In this document: positions 55,069 to 63,951 of the stretch, one piece after another
How positions within the stretch are numbered: the stretch's first letter is position 1
Layout of the letters: the number at the start of each line of letters is the position of its first letter
DNA from: Bacteroidota bacterium
GTDB lineage: Bacteria > Bacteroidota > Bacteroidia > AKYH767-A > OLB10
Direction of reading: 5' to 3'
Length of the DNA: 64,000 nt
NCBI GenBank assembly: GCA_016721435.1
Contig: JADKIC010000001.1
Span: 124,001-188,000, forward strand
Program-made: the position numbers and the translations under genes
The notes under the pieces: generated by a model
The model's input: the letters and a program-made list of their open reading frames with translations, nothing else
Database searches by the model: none
Told to the model about the DNA's origin: nothing

Positions 55069-56475
55069 TTAAATATGAACAGACCGGTTGGCTGTTGCAG
55101 CAAGACAAGCTTCTTTGAACGATTCAGTATAAGTAGGATGTGCATGACTTATACGGGCAATATCCTCCGCAGAAGCTCTGAACTCCATAGCGACTACTGC
55201 TTCCGCAATCACATCTGCCACGCGGGGACCGATCATATGAACACCTAAAATTTCATCCGTCACTGAATCAGCAAGTACTTTGATGAACCCATCCGTATCC
55301 ATGCTCGCTCTTGCACGTCCGCTTGCTTTAAAAGGAAAACTGCCGGTTTTATAAGTGCGATTCATCTTCTTTAATTCTTCTTCCGTATAACCTACGGCGG
55401 CTACTTCCGTCCATGTATAAACAACACCGGGAATGAGTAAATAATTGATATGTGGTTTTTGTCCTGCGATATGTTCGGCAACAAACATACCTTCTTCCTC
55501 TGCTTTATGTGCCAGCATTGCTCCCTTCACCACATCTCCAATGGCATATATTCCTTTTACATTTGTTTCCATCTGTTCACTAACGGCAATGCGTCCCCGC
55601 TCTTCTGACAACACACCTGCTTTTTCAAGACCAAGGTTTTCAGTATACGGAATTCTGCCTACTGCCAGTAAGCAATAGTCTCCTGTAAGTTCGAGTTCTT
55701 TTCCAGCTTTGCCGGCAGTGGCTTTGAGCAGGACTTCCTTTCCTTTTGCTTCTACCGAATTCACACTGTGCTGTAAGTAGAAAGTGAAGCCAATTTTTTG
55801 CAGTGATTTTTGCAACTCCTTGCCCAATGAACGGTCCATGGAAGGAATGATCGTGTCGAGGTATTCTACCACACTTACTTTAGCGCCCAGTCGTGCATAA
55901 ACAGATCCCAATTCGAGTCCTATAACTCCGCCGCCGATGATTAACAAATGCTTTGGAATTTCTTCCAGTTTTAACGCTTCGGTGGAGGTGATAATTCTTT
56001 TTTTGTCGATGGTAACACCTTTTAACGGTGAGGGTTTAGAGCCGGTGGCAATGATCGTATTGTTAGTTTTCAGCTCAAGTGTGCTTCCATCTTCCTTTGT
56101 AACTTTGATGGTGTTTGGATCTGTAAAGCTACCGTGTCCATGATAAACATCGATCTTGTTTTTTTTCATAAGATAGTTGATCCCATCCACGGTTTGAGCA
56201 ACTACATCGTTTTTGCGTTGTATCATCTTCTTTAAATCAACACTTAAACCTTTTACCTGTATACCATGCGTTTCAAATGTATGGGTTGCCTGATGATAAT
56301 GTTCGGAAGAATCAAGTAATGCTTTGGAGGGAATGCAACCTACATTCAGGCAGGTGCCGCCCAAAGCGGTATAACGTTCAATAATAGCCGTCTTTTTTCC
56401 CAACTGTGCCAGACGAATAGCGGCCACATATCCTCCGGGACCTGAACCTATAACAATTGCATCGTATGTTGACAT
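55069..56475 (-). CDS. lpdA: dihydrolipoyl dehydrogenase
   Basis: The E3 flavoprotein of 2-oxoacid dehydrogenase and glycine cleavage complexes; reoxidises dihydrolipoamide with NAD+. 468 residues: FAD motif GSGPGG (10-15), redox-active disulfide C42/C47 in GGTCLNVGCIPSK, NAD motif IGGGVIGLELGSVYARLG (about 175-192), FAD motif YAIGDVVKGAMLAHKA (about 305-320), and the catalytic HAHPTYTE at the C-terminus. No other complex subunits are adjacent. Confidence 0.95.
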   Translation of the reverse strand: MSTYDAIVIGSGPGGYVAAIRLAQLGKKTAIIERYTALGGTCLNVGCIPSKALLDSSEHYHQATHTFETHGIQVKGLSVDLKKMIQRKNDVVAQTVDGINYLMKKNKIDVYHGHGSFTDPNTIKVTKEDGSTLELKTNNTIIATGSKPSPLKGVTIDKKRIITSTEALKLEEIPKHLLIIGGGVIGLELGSVYARLGAKVSVVEYLDTIIPSMDRSLGKELQKSLQKIGFTFYLQHSVNSVEAKGKEVLLKATAGKAGKELELTGDYCLLAVGRIPYTENLGLEKAGVLSEERGRIAVSEQMETNVKGIYAIGDVVKGAMLAHKAEEEGMFVAEHIAGQKPHINYLLIPGVVYTWTEVAAVGYTEEELKKMNRTYKTGSFPFKASGRARASMDTDGFIKVLADSVTDEILGVHMIGPRVADVIAEAVVAMEFRASAEDIARISHAHPTYTESFKEACLAATANRSVHI

Positions 56476-56501
56476 CGTAATTTCTGATTTGAATGAAGCA
56501 A

Positions 56502-56509
56502 CAAAATTA
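56502..56509 (-). promoter_or_regulatory. -7 box (TAATTTTG) of lpdA
   Basis: The plus strand reads CAAAATTA; 26 nt upstream of the lpdA ATG. Confidence 0.45.
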
Positions 56510-56532
56510 CATGTAAAACAGGCAGAAAAAAT

Positions 56533-58131
56533 TTATTTTCTCTTTCTCCTGAACACCATAGCTAAGCAGGTGACAGCCAGGAAGAATCCTGAAGCGATAT
56601 AGGCTGTTTTTCCAAGAATGTCACCGTTGCGGCTATAAAAGCTCAGCTGATTGTTCAGATTCAACTCTTTTTTAATAACAGCAGGCACCCACCATCCGGT
56701 GGCATCATATATTTTTCCTTTCTGATCAATGAAGCAGGAAATGCCTGTGTTTGCTGAGCGGGCAATACTGCGCCGGTGTTCAATTGCCCGTAACCGTGCA
56801 TATTGACAATGTTGTCTGTATCCCGGAGTATCGCTCCACCAACCGTCATTGGTCATGATGCAAATGAGATTGGCGCCACGGCGCACATAATCTCCCACGT
56901 AATCTCCATAAACAGATTCGTAGCAAATAACTGGAGCCGCCTGAATGCTATCGCCTTTAAATACCGAGGGCCATTCTTGAGTACCAAGACTTCCTGTTGT
57001 ACCACCTAAATCTATTGCGAAATTTTCGAGATAACCAAACAGCACCGGGAAGGGCATCTTTTCTACTCCCGGTACTAACTTTGATTTAAAATGCAGTTCA
57101 ATAGGTCGGGTGTTGCTGATCTGCATGGCAGCATTGAAGGCATCAAAATGTCCCGGTCCATCTCTGAAAGCACGGGCAGTTGCACTCAACGGCTCACCGG
57201 GATGAAAAAATTTATAATATGATAATCCCGTCAGGTAGCGTAAATCAGGATATGTTTTAATGTATTCTTTAATTCTTAATACCTGTGGATGTGTATTCAC
57301 ATCTTCTGACCATATTCCCCCCGGTAATGCTGTCTCCGGGCAGATCACCAATCTGGTTTTTTTACTGATAACAGATTGAGATAAAGCAATCATTTTTTCA
57401 AGTTGCTCATCACTGCTGCCACTGAATTTTTCATTGTAGGGATCGATGTTGGGTTGCACCACAACAATTTCAACCGGATGTTGCGCCTCTTCATAATTAC
57501 TCAAAATGAGATATGATATTACAAGAGGCAATGCTATAGTTCCGATATAAAGCAGGAGCAGATTTCTTTTGACAGTGCCGGTATACCGAAGAGCGTGGAA
57601 GAGTAAAATATTACAGGTCCATATCCATAATGTTCCTCCTTGTGTTCCCGTGAACTCATACCATTGCACCATATCCGCCCATGCTGCAAAGCCATTGCCT
57701 AAATTTAACCAGGGCCAGGTGAGATCCCAATCCATATGGAAATATTCGAAAGCCATCCAGTAAACAGCCAGTGATATATACCCAATACCATTTCCAAACT
57801 TGCAGCGGGTAAGGTGAAACAGTTGAAAGACCGCAGTCATCAAAAGCGCATTGGCGAAAACTGCACCGAACATGCCGAAAGGACTTGCATACCATATCCA
57901 CCAGGTCGTTAGAAAATTAAACGCAGTGAAGGAAATATAGCTAAAGATGAAAAGTTTTGATTTGACATTATTTTTCTTTTGACGATAGACAATATCTTCC
58001 ATCAATAGCAAGGGAAGTAACGCTAAGAACAGTAGAGGTGCCAACCCGTTTGCCGGCCACGCTGCCCAAAGCAATATTGCACTTGCAAGTGCTAGTGTTA
58101 TCTTATGTATGGGTTTGTCCTCTGGTAACAT
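56533..58131 (-). CDS. lnt: apolipoprotein N-acyltransferase
   Basis: Adds the third acyl chain to lipoproteins at the inner membrane. 532 residues: about six N-terminal transmembrane helices (10-200), then a nitrilase-like domain with the catalytic triad Glu in VICPETALPGG (about 268), Lys in SKLVPGVEKMPF (about 337) and Cys in APVICYESVYGD (about 389), and a final C-terminal helix. The many predicted lipoproteins of the window would be its substrates. The promoter lies directly upstream. Confidence 0.93.
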   Translation of the reverse strand: MLPEDKPIHKITLALASAILLWAAWPANGLAPLLFLALLPLLLMEDIVYRQKKNNVKSKLFIFSYISFTAFNFLTTWWIWYASPFGMFGAVFANALLMTAVFQLFHLTRCKFGNGIGYISLAVYWMAFEYFHMDWDLTWPWLNLGNGFAAWADMVQWYEFTGTQGGTLWIWTCNILLFHALRYTGTVKRNLLLLYIGTIALPLVISYLILSNYEEAQHPVEIVVVQPNIDPYNEKFSGSSDEQLEKMIALSQSVISKKTRLVICPETALPGGIWSEDVNTHPQVLRIKEYIKTYPDLRYLTGLSYYKFFHPGEPLSATARAFRDGPGHFDAFNAAMQISNTRPIELHFKSKLVPGVEKMPFPVLFGYLENFAIDLGGTTGSLGTQEWPSVFKGDSIQAAPVICYESVYGDYVGDYVRRGANLICIMTNDGWWSDTPGYRQHCQYARLRAIEHRRSIARSANTGISCFIDQKGKIYDATGWWVPAVIKKELNLNNQLSFYSRNGDILGKTAYIASGFFLAVTCLAMVFRRKRK

Positions 58132-58136
58132 TGTTG

Positions 58137-58166
58137 CAAAAATATACTTCCATTCCGATATTCAAA
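58137..58166 (-). promoter_or_regulatory. lnt promoter: -33 TTTG and -7 TATTTTTG
   Basis: On the minus strand TTTG (plus-strand CAAA 58163-58166), an 18-nt spacer, then TATTTTTG (plus-strand 58137-58144). The ATG follows after only CAACA, so the mRNA is probably leaderless. Confidence 0.7.
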
Positions 58167-58253
58167 CTTTTTTAAAAAGTGATCGGTGTTTTGCCCTTGC
58201 TGAACAGTGAAGGATATAAGTTTCAACTTGTATTTAAGTCTTGTCTGTTTACT

Positions 58254-59588
58254 TTAATTCATAAACTGCATCTTTTTTCCTGCAGGCCATCCCGCAATAG
58301 CTACAATGGCAATTAGGGGAAATACAGGTAAACGGAACCGGGAAGATGCGGAAGGTCCGGTGAGCAGGACAAAATAAAAGATGATGAACAGGAATAGAAA
58401 CCTGTGGCGACGTGAAATAAGGGGAGAAAATATGCCCTTTACAAAGAATATAAAGATGAATATGGTGCCGGCAATTACCAGTATGTAATAAACGGAATAT
58501 AAAACCGGCCAGGTACGAATGATGTCCGTGAGACCGCGGATTCCTTCTTTCTTAAAAGATGATTTCAATGATGGAAGAGTGCCTGCCTCGTCCTTGCCTT
58601 TGTACCAAAGTTCAAGATCCCAGCGCCCGGATTCAAGGAAAAACAGGGGAATACCCAGGGCATGGGTCAGAAAAAAATCAAATGGACGTGTAAGCAGAGT
58701 ATTTCGAATAAAGTTGTCGGTGTAAACACATTGCATCACATAAGGCATTCCGGTCATTTCATTTTGAACGGAGTCCATTTTATGTTGCGCAACCTCTTCG
58801 CCATAAGCTCGGGAAAGTACTGCAGGAATATTGTAATTGAGGACGACTTTTCGTCCTATCGACGTATATTCAGCAATTCCTGTAAGCGCAAAGTTGTTTA
58901 GGAAGAAAAAACCCAGGAGTAAGAAATGTCCGAGTCCGAGTAAGGTTAAATGTTTCGATCCGCGGTGGTCAGATTTAATGGTGATGGTATATAGGATTAA
59001 TCCCAACCAGAGAAACAAGGTGATGGGTTTGAATAAATAAGTCAGCGCTAAAAAAAGATGACTTAAGTATAAATTTTTATAATAACCACTCTTTTCAAAA
59101 CGAAGTAAGAAGAAGATGCTGAGCAAAAGGGCCGTTTGAAACGGAATTTCTGACATATAGGTGACGGCATAAATAAATTGCGTAGGAAATACCAGAAACA
59201 GAAATACGTAACGTAGCAAGGGTGCTTTTCCCGTAAAAATCAACTGGAGAATTTTAAATCCCATGTAAATGTTGAAAACAGAAAGAAAACACTGTATGAG
59301 CAATGCGCCTAAATTAAGGTGAAGAAAAAAAGTAGTCATTAATAAGAATACCGCGTATGCGGGTGGTCGGCGGGAGTAAAGTCCGGGATCTTTTTCAAGT
59401 ACATTATAGTCTCCGCAGTAAAGTGACCCGTGTTCGATCAGATTGCCGGCTTGATTGAGATATTCCACCGAATCATTAGTGAAATGATGGTTGTTAAATA
59501 TAGCATACGTTAGAAATACAATCTGCACCATGATCAAAATCAAAAATGGTTTCTTGAAAAACGTATTCAATGTATTGGTGGATTGCAT
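58254..59588 (-). CDS. membrane glycosyltransferase-like protein (GT39/ArnT-type)
   Basis: A 444-residue integral membrane protein with about ten hydrophobic segments. An acidic N-terminal loop (NDSVEYLNQAGNLIEHGSLY, about 38-57) after the first helix is followed by a YSRRPPAYAVFL segment. This is the topology and motif style of GT39/PMT-type polyprenol-linked sugar transferases. The acceptor is unknown. It is co-transcribed with the upstream sugar dehydrogenase, whose stop overlaps this ATG by one base. Confidence 0.7.
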   Translation of the reverse strand: MQSTNTLNTFFKKPFLILIMVQIVFLTYAIFNNHHFTNDSVEYLNQAGNLIEHGSLYCGDYNVLEKDPGLYSRRPPAYAVFLLMTTFFLHLNLGALLIQCFLSVFNIYMGFKILQLIFTGKAPLLRYVFLFLVFPTQFIYAVTYMSEIPFQTALLLSIFFLLRFEKSGYYKNLYLSHLFLALTYLFKPITLFLWLGLILYTITIKSDHRGSKHLTLLGLGHFLLLGFFFLNNFALTGIAEYTSIGRKVVLNYNIPAVLSRAYGEEVAQHKMDSVQNEMTGMPYVMQCVYTDNFIRNTLLTRPFDFFLTHALGIPLFFLESGRWDLELWYKGKDEAGTLPSLKSSFKKEGIRGLTDIIRTWPVLYSVYYILVIAGTIFIFIFFVKGIFSPLISRRHRFLFLFIIFYFVLLTGPSASSRFRLPVFPLIAIVAIAGWPAGKKMQFMN

Positions 59589-60775
59589 TAATAACCTAAT
59601 TTGTAGATCACTCCGGTGGGACTCTTGGGGCCAAACAGTTTTTGCGTTACCACATAAACGTTACCCGCTTCATCTTCGCCAAAGCTATTGATTTTTCCGT
59701 CAATTTCGTTATTGTCCCGACCGGTAAAGATGGGTCCCCGATCCCATTCCTTACTTACTTCACTGTACTCCAGGTACCATAATTTGCCGTTCCAGTCTCC
59801 GAAAAGATAATATCCATGCAATGAAGGGAACTCCAGACCTCTGTAAACATATCCGCCAATGACACTGATTCCTTCTGTATGATCGTATTCACTGATCGGT
59901 AAGGTCAAATTTCGTTGATTGCAATCTTGAGCCGGATTATAGCAATGATTGCCCTCCATGATGCGCCATCCATAGTTTTTCCCTTTTCTGATGATGTTGA
60001 TTTCTTCATATTTGTTTTGACCTACATCTGCACAAAATAAATTCTGAGTAGCTCTGTCAAACGAAAATCTCCAGGGATTCCTCAACCCACTGGCCCAGAT
60101 TTCAGGTTTAATGTTGGACAGGTTAACAAAAGGATTGTCCGAGGGAACTTCGTAAGGTTTTTCATGATTGACATCGATACGAAGAATTTTTCCAAGCCGT
60201 GTATTCATGTTCTGTCCATTTCCTTCTTCGCCATGATCATCTCCGGCACCGCCACCATCGCCTAATCCTATGTATAAATATCCCTCCGGACCAAAAGCCA
60301 GTTGCCCGCCGTTGTGATTGCTTTCGGGCTGAGGGATTTCCATGATTATTTGCTCGCTTTCTAATAACGCCAGATTCGGATCATTGGGAGAAACACGGAA
60401 AGAAGAGATCACACTTTTATGGTCCATTCCTTTTTCCTTGGTTTTTGCAGAATAGTAAACATAGAAGAGTCCGTTTTTTTTATAATCCGGGTGGAAGGCC
60501 ATTCCCAATAACCCTTTTTCGGAATAAGCTACATTTAAACCATCAAGTTTTGAAGAGATGTCCATGAACGGCCTGGGAAGTACTTTGTTTTCTGCAATGA
60601 TTTTTACCTTTCCACCTTGTTCCATGACAAATAACTTGTTGCTCCCGTCTGCAGGACTCACTAATCCGATGGGGGAAGTGAATCCCCGGGCAATTTCAGT
60701 CATGCGAAGTCGCAGTGGTGTTTGTGCAGATGAAGAGGAGAAAATCAGCAGAAGAAGGAAGAGGTGGGGTTTCAT
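59588..60775 (-). CDS. PQQ-dependent glucose/sorbosone dehydrogenase family protein
   Basis: A periplasmic beta-propeller dehydrogenase of 395 residues with a signal peptide (about 1-17). Family motifs are GFTSPIGLVSPADGSNKLFV (about 31-50), GLLGMAFHPDYKKNG (about 88-102), NHNGGQLAFGPEGYLYIGLG (about 152-171) and GLRNPWRFSFD (about 235-245). The substrate in this family is often uncertain. No pqq biosynthesis gene is nearby, so PQQ would be scavenged or made elsewhere. Confidence 0.88.
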   Translation of the reverse strand: MKPHLFLLLLIFSSSSAQTPLRLRMTEIARGFTSPIGLVSPADGSNKLFVMEQGGKVKIIAENKVLPRPFMDISSKLDGLNVAYSEKGLLGMAFHPDYKKNGLFYVYYSAKTKEKGMDHKSVISSFRVSPNDPNLALLESEQIIMEIPQPESNHNGGQLAFGPEGYLYIGLGDGGGAGDDHGEEGNGQNMNTRLGKILRIDVNHEKPYEVPSDNPFVNLSNIKPEIWASGLRNPWRFSFDRATQNLFCADVGQNKYEEINIIRKGKNYGWRIMEGNHCYNPAQDCNQRNLTLPISEYDHTEGISVIGGYVYRGLEFPSLHGYYLFGDWNGKLWYLEYSEVSKEWDRGPIFTGRDNNEIDGKINSFGEDEAGNVYVVTQKLFGPKSPTGVIYKLGY

Positions 60776-60830
60776 GTCGATGGAATAGGAGATAAAAGTA
60801 GATAAATTTATGGGAATGATTTTGTCTTTG

Positions 60831-60838
60831 TATTTTTG
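60831..60838 (+). promoter_or_regulatory. -7 box (TATTTTTG) of the epimerase gene
   Basis: A consensus box ending 6 nt before the ATG at 60845. It supports that ATG as the original start although the frame is later interrupted. Confidence 0.5.
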
Positions 60839-60844
60839 ACCGAT

Positions 60845-61890
60845 ATGAACGCCCTGCAGCTAACTGCCCGACATTTCAAACTCCACTTTAAAGACCCTTT
60901 GGTATTGCACATGGAACCCGGAGTTTTACGGACACTATTTATGTAAAAGCAACTTTTATGGATATTAACGGATATGGTGAAGCCGCTCTGCCACCTTATC
61001 TAAATTACGATGCTGAAACGTTGGTTAATGACTTTCATTCCTATTTTCCGTCACAAATGGATGGAAGTGAAGCAATCCGTATCGCCTTGTTAAAGTTAAA
61101 TCAGCCCGAGGTAAATCTTCCCAAACCACTGCGAACTGCAACGGATATCGCCTTGCACGACCTGTTTGGTAAATTGACCGGGCGAACGGTGAGAGGTATA
61201 TTTGGAATTGGAGAGAGAAGTCAGGTACTATGTTCATATACCCTTGGAATAAGTTCGGTGGAGGTGATGCAAGAGAAATTGAATGAAGCGGGCGATTTCC
61301 GTTTATTTAAATTAAAGTTGGGTGATAAGAACGACAAAGCACGCATTGAAGCCTTTTTATCGGCATCAGATGCTGCATTTTGTGTAGATGCAAATCAAGC
61401 CTGGGAAACAACCGCAGAAAGTATAGAGTGGATCAACTGGCTGAAGGATAGAGGTTGTTTGTTTGTGGAGCAACCCATGCCCGTTAGTAAAGCCAATGAA
61501 TTTGAACATTTATTCCGTGCCTCTTCCTTACCTCTTATTCTCGATGAATCTTTGCAAGGATTGACCGAACTGGAGGAATTGAAAGGCGTTTGTCATGGTA
61601 TTAATGTGAAGTTGTTAAAGTGTGGCGGAATCGAACCCGCTGTTACATTGGTCCGGCAGGCAAATAAATTGGGTTTAAAAGTATTGGTTGGTTGTATGTC
61701 GGAAAGTAGTTGCGGAGCCATGGCAGCAGCGCAATTGAGTGCTTGGGCGGATTGGGTGGATCTCGACGGGCCTATGCTGATTAGTAATGATCCTTTCTCA
61801 GGAGCCACTTACCGGAATGGTTCTTTATTGTTGTCGGAGCAATCGGGAACAGGCGCAATCTTAAAAGATAACGACTTGTTTTCTAATTGA
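60845..61890 (+). CDS. dipeptide (L-Ala-D/L-Glu) epimerase, enolase superfamily (frameshifted)
   Basis: Probably recycles murein peptides by epimerising L-Ala-D-Glu. About 348 residues after repair. The barrel carries the KxK motif in RLFKLKLGD (about 155-160), metal ligands in VDANQAW, FVEQPM and ILDESL, and the second-side lysine in GINVKLLKCGG. As read, the long frame opens at 60958. The N-terminal part from ATG 60845 (ARHFKLHFKDP) joins it if one T is added to the T3 run at 60898-60900, giving FGIAHGTRSFTDTIYVKATF. OSB synthase is a related alternative, but the FGIAHGT start favours the epimerase. Confidence 0.88.
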
Positions 61891-61948
61891 ACCTCAATCC
61901 GGAAATTGAATTCTCTTTTAAAGGATTTTTACCTGCAAGTTATTTGAC

Positions 61949-61956
61949 TAATTTTG
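61949..61956 (+). promoter_or_regulatory. -7 box (TAATTTTG) of the Pat-like GNAT gene
   Basis: A consensus box followed by AAGA and the ATG at 61961, so only 4 nt separate box and start codon. Confidence 0.5.
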
Positions 61957-61960
61957 AAGA

Positions 61961-62449
61961 ATGATTACCATTCGCCCTTCGGAAGAAAAGGATCTTCCTT
62001 CTATCACTGTAATTTATAATGACGCTATTCTGAATACCACGGCCACATTCGATACGGAAGAAAAATCTCTGGAAGACCGTATATTGTGGTGGAAGTCGCA
62101 CGATGAATCTCATCCGGTAATTGTTGCCGAATTGCAAAATATTGTAGTGGGGTGGGCAGCACTCTCCCGATGGAGTGACCGTTGTGCTTATGATTCAACA
62201 GCCGAAACTTCTTTATATGTCCACAAGGAATTTCGTAAACAAGGTATCGGAAAAGAACTGATGGAAATGTTGGTAATTGAAGGTCAAAAAGCAGGTTTGC
62301 ATACGCTGATTGCACGAATCACACATGGTAATGAACAAAGTATTTATCTGCATGAGCGTATGGGCTTCACGGTAATAGGTACATTGCGCGAAGTCGGACG
62401 AAAATTTGATGTTTACCATGATGTGCATCTTCTTCAGAAAGTGTATTGA
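61961..62449 (+). CDS. GNAT acetyltransferase, phosphinothricin/methionine sulfone type
   Basis: A 162-residue acetyltransferase similar to the Pat/Bar group that acetylates phosphinothricin, methionine sulfone or related amino acids. Evidence: IRPSEEKDLPSITVIYNDA at the N-terminus, SLYVHKEFRKQGIGKELM (acetyl-CoA loop, about 87-104), and NEQSIYLHERMGFTVIGTLR plus GRKFDVYHDV at the C-terminus. The native substrate is unknown. Confidence 0.88.
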   Translation: MITIRPSEEKDLPSITVIYNDAILNTTATFDTEEKSLEDRILWWKSHDESHPVIVAELQNIVVGWAALSRWSDRCAYDSTAETSLYVHKEFRKQGIGKELMEMLVIEGQKAGLHTLIARITHGNEQSIYLHERMGFTVIGTLREVGRKFDVYHDVHLLQKVY

Positions 62450-62495
62450 TTTTTATTGTTCATCACTAATTTATTAATGGAGTAGAAAATTAAGA

Positions 62496-63872
62496 ATGGC
62501 CAAAACCAAAACCGTATTTTATTGTCAGAAATGTGGCGCAAACTCTCCCAAATGGATTGGCAAATGCCCTTCATGCAACGAATGGAATACCTATGTGGAA
62601 GAAGTTATTCAAACGGAATCCAAGGAGAACCAATGGAGAAATACTACACGTAAGGAGTCAAAAGCTGCAAAGCCCCGACTGATTTCTGAGATTGCGCTGG
62701 AGCAAAGTCCACGATTAGTTTTGCCTGATGGTGAGCTGAACCGCGTGCTCGGTGGTGGCATCGTTCCGGGTTCGCTTATTCTGATCGGAGGTGAGCCGGG
62801 TATCGGAAAGTCTACGCTGCTCTTGCAACTGGCTGTGCAATTGAAGGGGAAGAAGATTTTATATATCAGCGGAGAGGAGAGTGAACAACAGATTCGGATG
62901 CGCGCAGAGCGTATTGGTAAAATGCAAAGTGAATGCTATATCCTGACAGAGACAACTACACAAAATATTTTTCAGCAAATTGAGGTCCTGCAACCGGAAA
63001 TGGTAATCGTTGATTCTATTCAAACGCTTTATTCTAATATTTATGAATCCGCTCCCGGAACTGTTTCTCAGATCAGAGGCTGTACAGGTGAATTATTGCG
63101 TTTTGCAAAGGAAACCGCTACTCCGGTCTTGTTGATTGGGCATATCACAAAGGAAGGATCTATCGCCGGGCCGAAAGTGCTCGAGCATATGGTTGATACA
63201 GTATTACAGTTTGAAGGCGATCGTCACCATGTGTATAGGATTTTGCGGGCGATTAAAAATCGTTTTGGCTCTACTGCCGAACTGGGTATCTATGAAATGA
63301 AGGGCGATGGACTTGCAGAAGTTGCAAATCCCTCTGCTTTATTGCTTTCTCAGCGGGATGCGAGTCTGAGTGGTACTGCCGTTGCCTGCACGATGGAAGG
63401 TGTACGCCCTTTTCTGATCGAGACGCAGGCATTGGTGAGCTCTGCCGTGTATGGTACTCCGCAGCGAACAACAACAGGATATGATTTACGCAGATTGCAT
63501 ATGATCCTCGCCGTGCTTGAAAAACGTTGTGGTTTCCGTTTGGCCGCCAAAGATGTCTTTTTAAATATAGCCGGTGGAATACGTGTAGAGGATCCTGCCA
63601 TTGATCTTGCCATCATCTGCGCCATTCTTTCTTCTGCAGAAGATATTGCCATCGATCCCGCGATTTGCTTTGCCGGAGAGGTGGGTCTTACAGGAGAGAT
63701 TCGCCCGGTGAACCGTATTGAAGCTCGCATCAACGAAGCAGCCCGACTTGGATTTAAAGAGATATATGTCTCGGGGTATAATGCCGGTGCGGAAAAGTTA
63801 AAGAAGGAAGCCGCTATCAAAGTAGTGCCGGTGGGGAAAGTGGAGGAAGTTTTCGGACTCTTGTTCGGGTAA
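62496..63872 (+). CDS. radA: DNA repair protein RadA
   Basis: A RecA-like branch-migration helicase in homologous recombination. 458 residues: an N-terminal C4 zinc finger (C10, C13, C24, C27), a RecA-type ATPase with Walker A GEPGIGKST (99-107) and Walker B-like VIVDSIQTL (about 168-176), the RadA-specific KNRFGST (about 253-259) and a C-terminal Lon-protease-like domain (about 290-458, e.g. DLAIICAILSS, GEVGLTGEIRPV). Full length and undamaged. Confidence 0.95.
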   Translation: MAKTKTVFYCQKCGANSPKWIGKCPSCNEWNTYVEEVIQTESKENQWRNTTRKESKAAKPRLISEIALEQSPRLVLPDGELNRVLGGGIVPGSLILIGGEPGIGKSTLLLQLAVQLKGKKILYISGEESEQQIRMRAERIGKMQSECYILTETTTQNIFQQIEVLQPEMVIVDSIQTLYSNIYESAPGTVSQIRGCTGELLRFAKETATPVLLIGHITKEGSIAGPKVLEHMVDTVLQFEGDRHHVYRILRAIKNRFGSTAELGIYEMKGDGLAEVANPSALLLSQRDASLSGTAVACTMEGVRPFLIETQALVSSAVYGTPQRTTTGYDLRRLHMILAVLEKRCGFRLAAKDVFLNIAGGIRVEDPAIDLAIICAILSSAEDIAIDPAICFAGEVGLTGEIRPVNRIEARINEAARLGFKEIYVSGYNAGAEKLKKEAAIKVVPVGKVEEVFGLLFG

Positions 63873-63936
63873 GGTTCTCTGAATCAGACATAGGTCAGCA
63901 CTGCAAAAAGATAGTGCATAGCAAGGTCCTTTGTCG

Positions 63937-63944
63937 TATCTTTG
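63937..63944 (+). promoter_or_regulatory. -7 box (TATCTTTG) of the last, partial gene
   Basis: A consensus box 7 nt before the ATG at 63952. Confidence 0.5.
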
Positions 63945-63951
63945 TCGCCCC

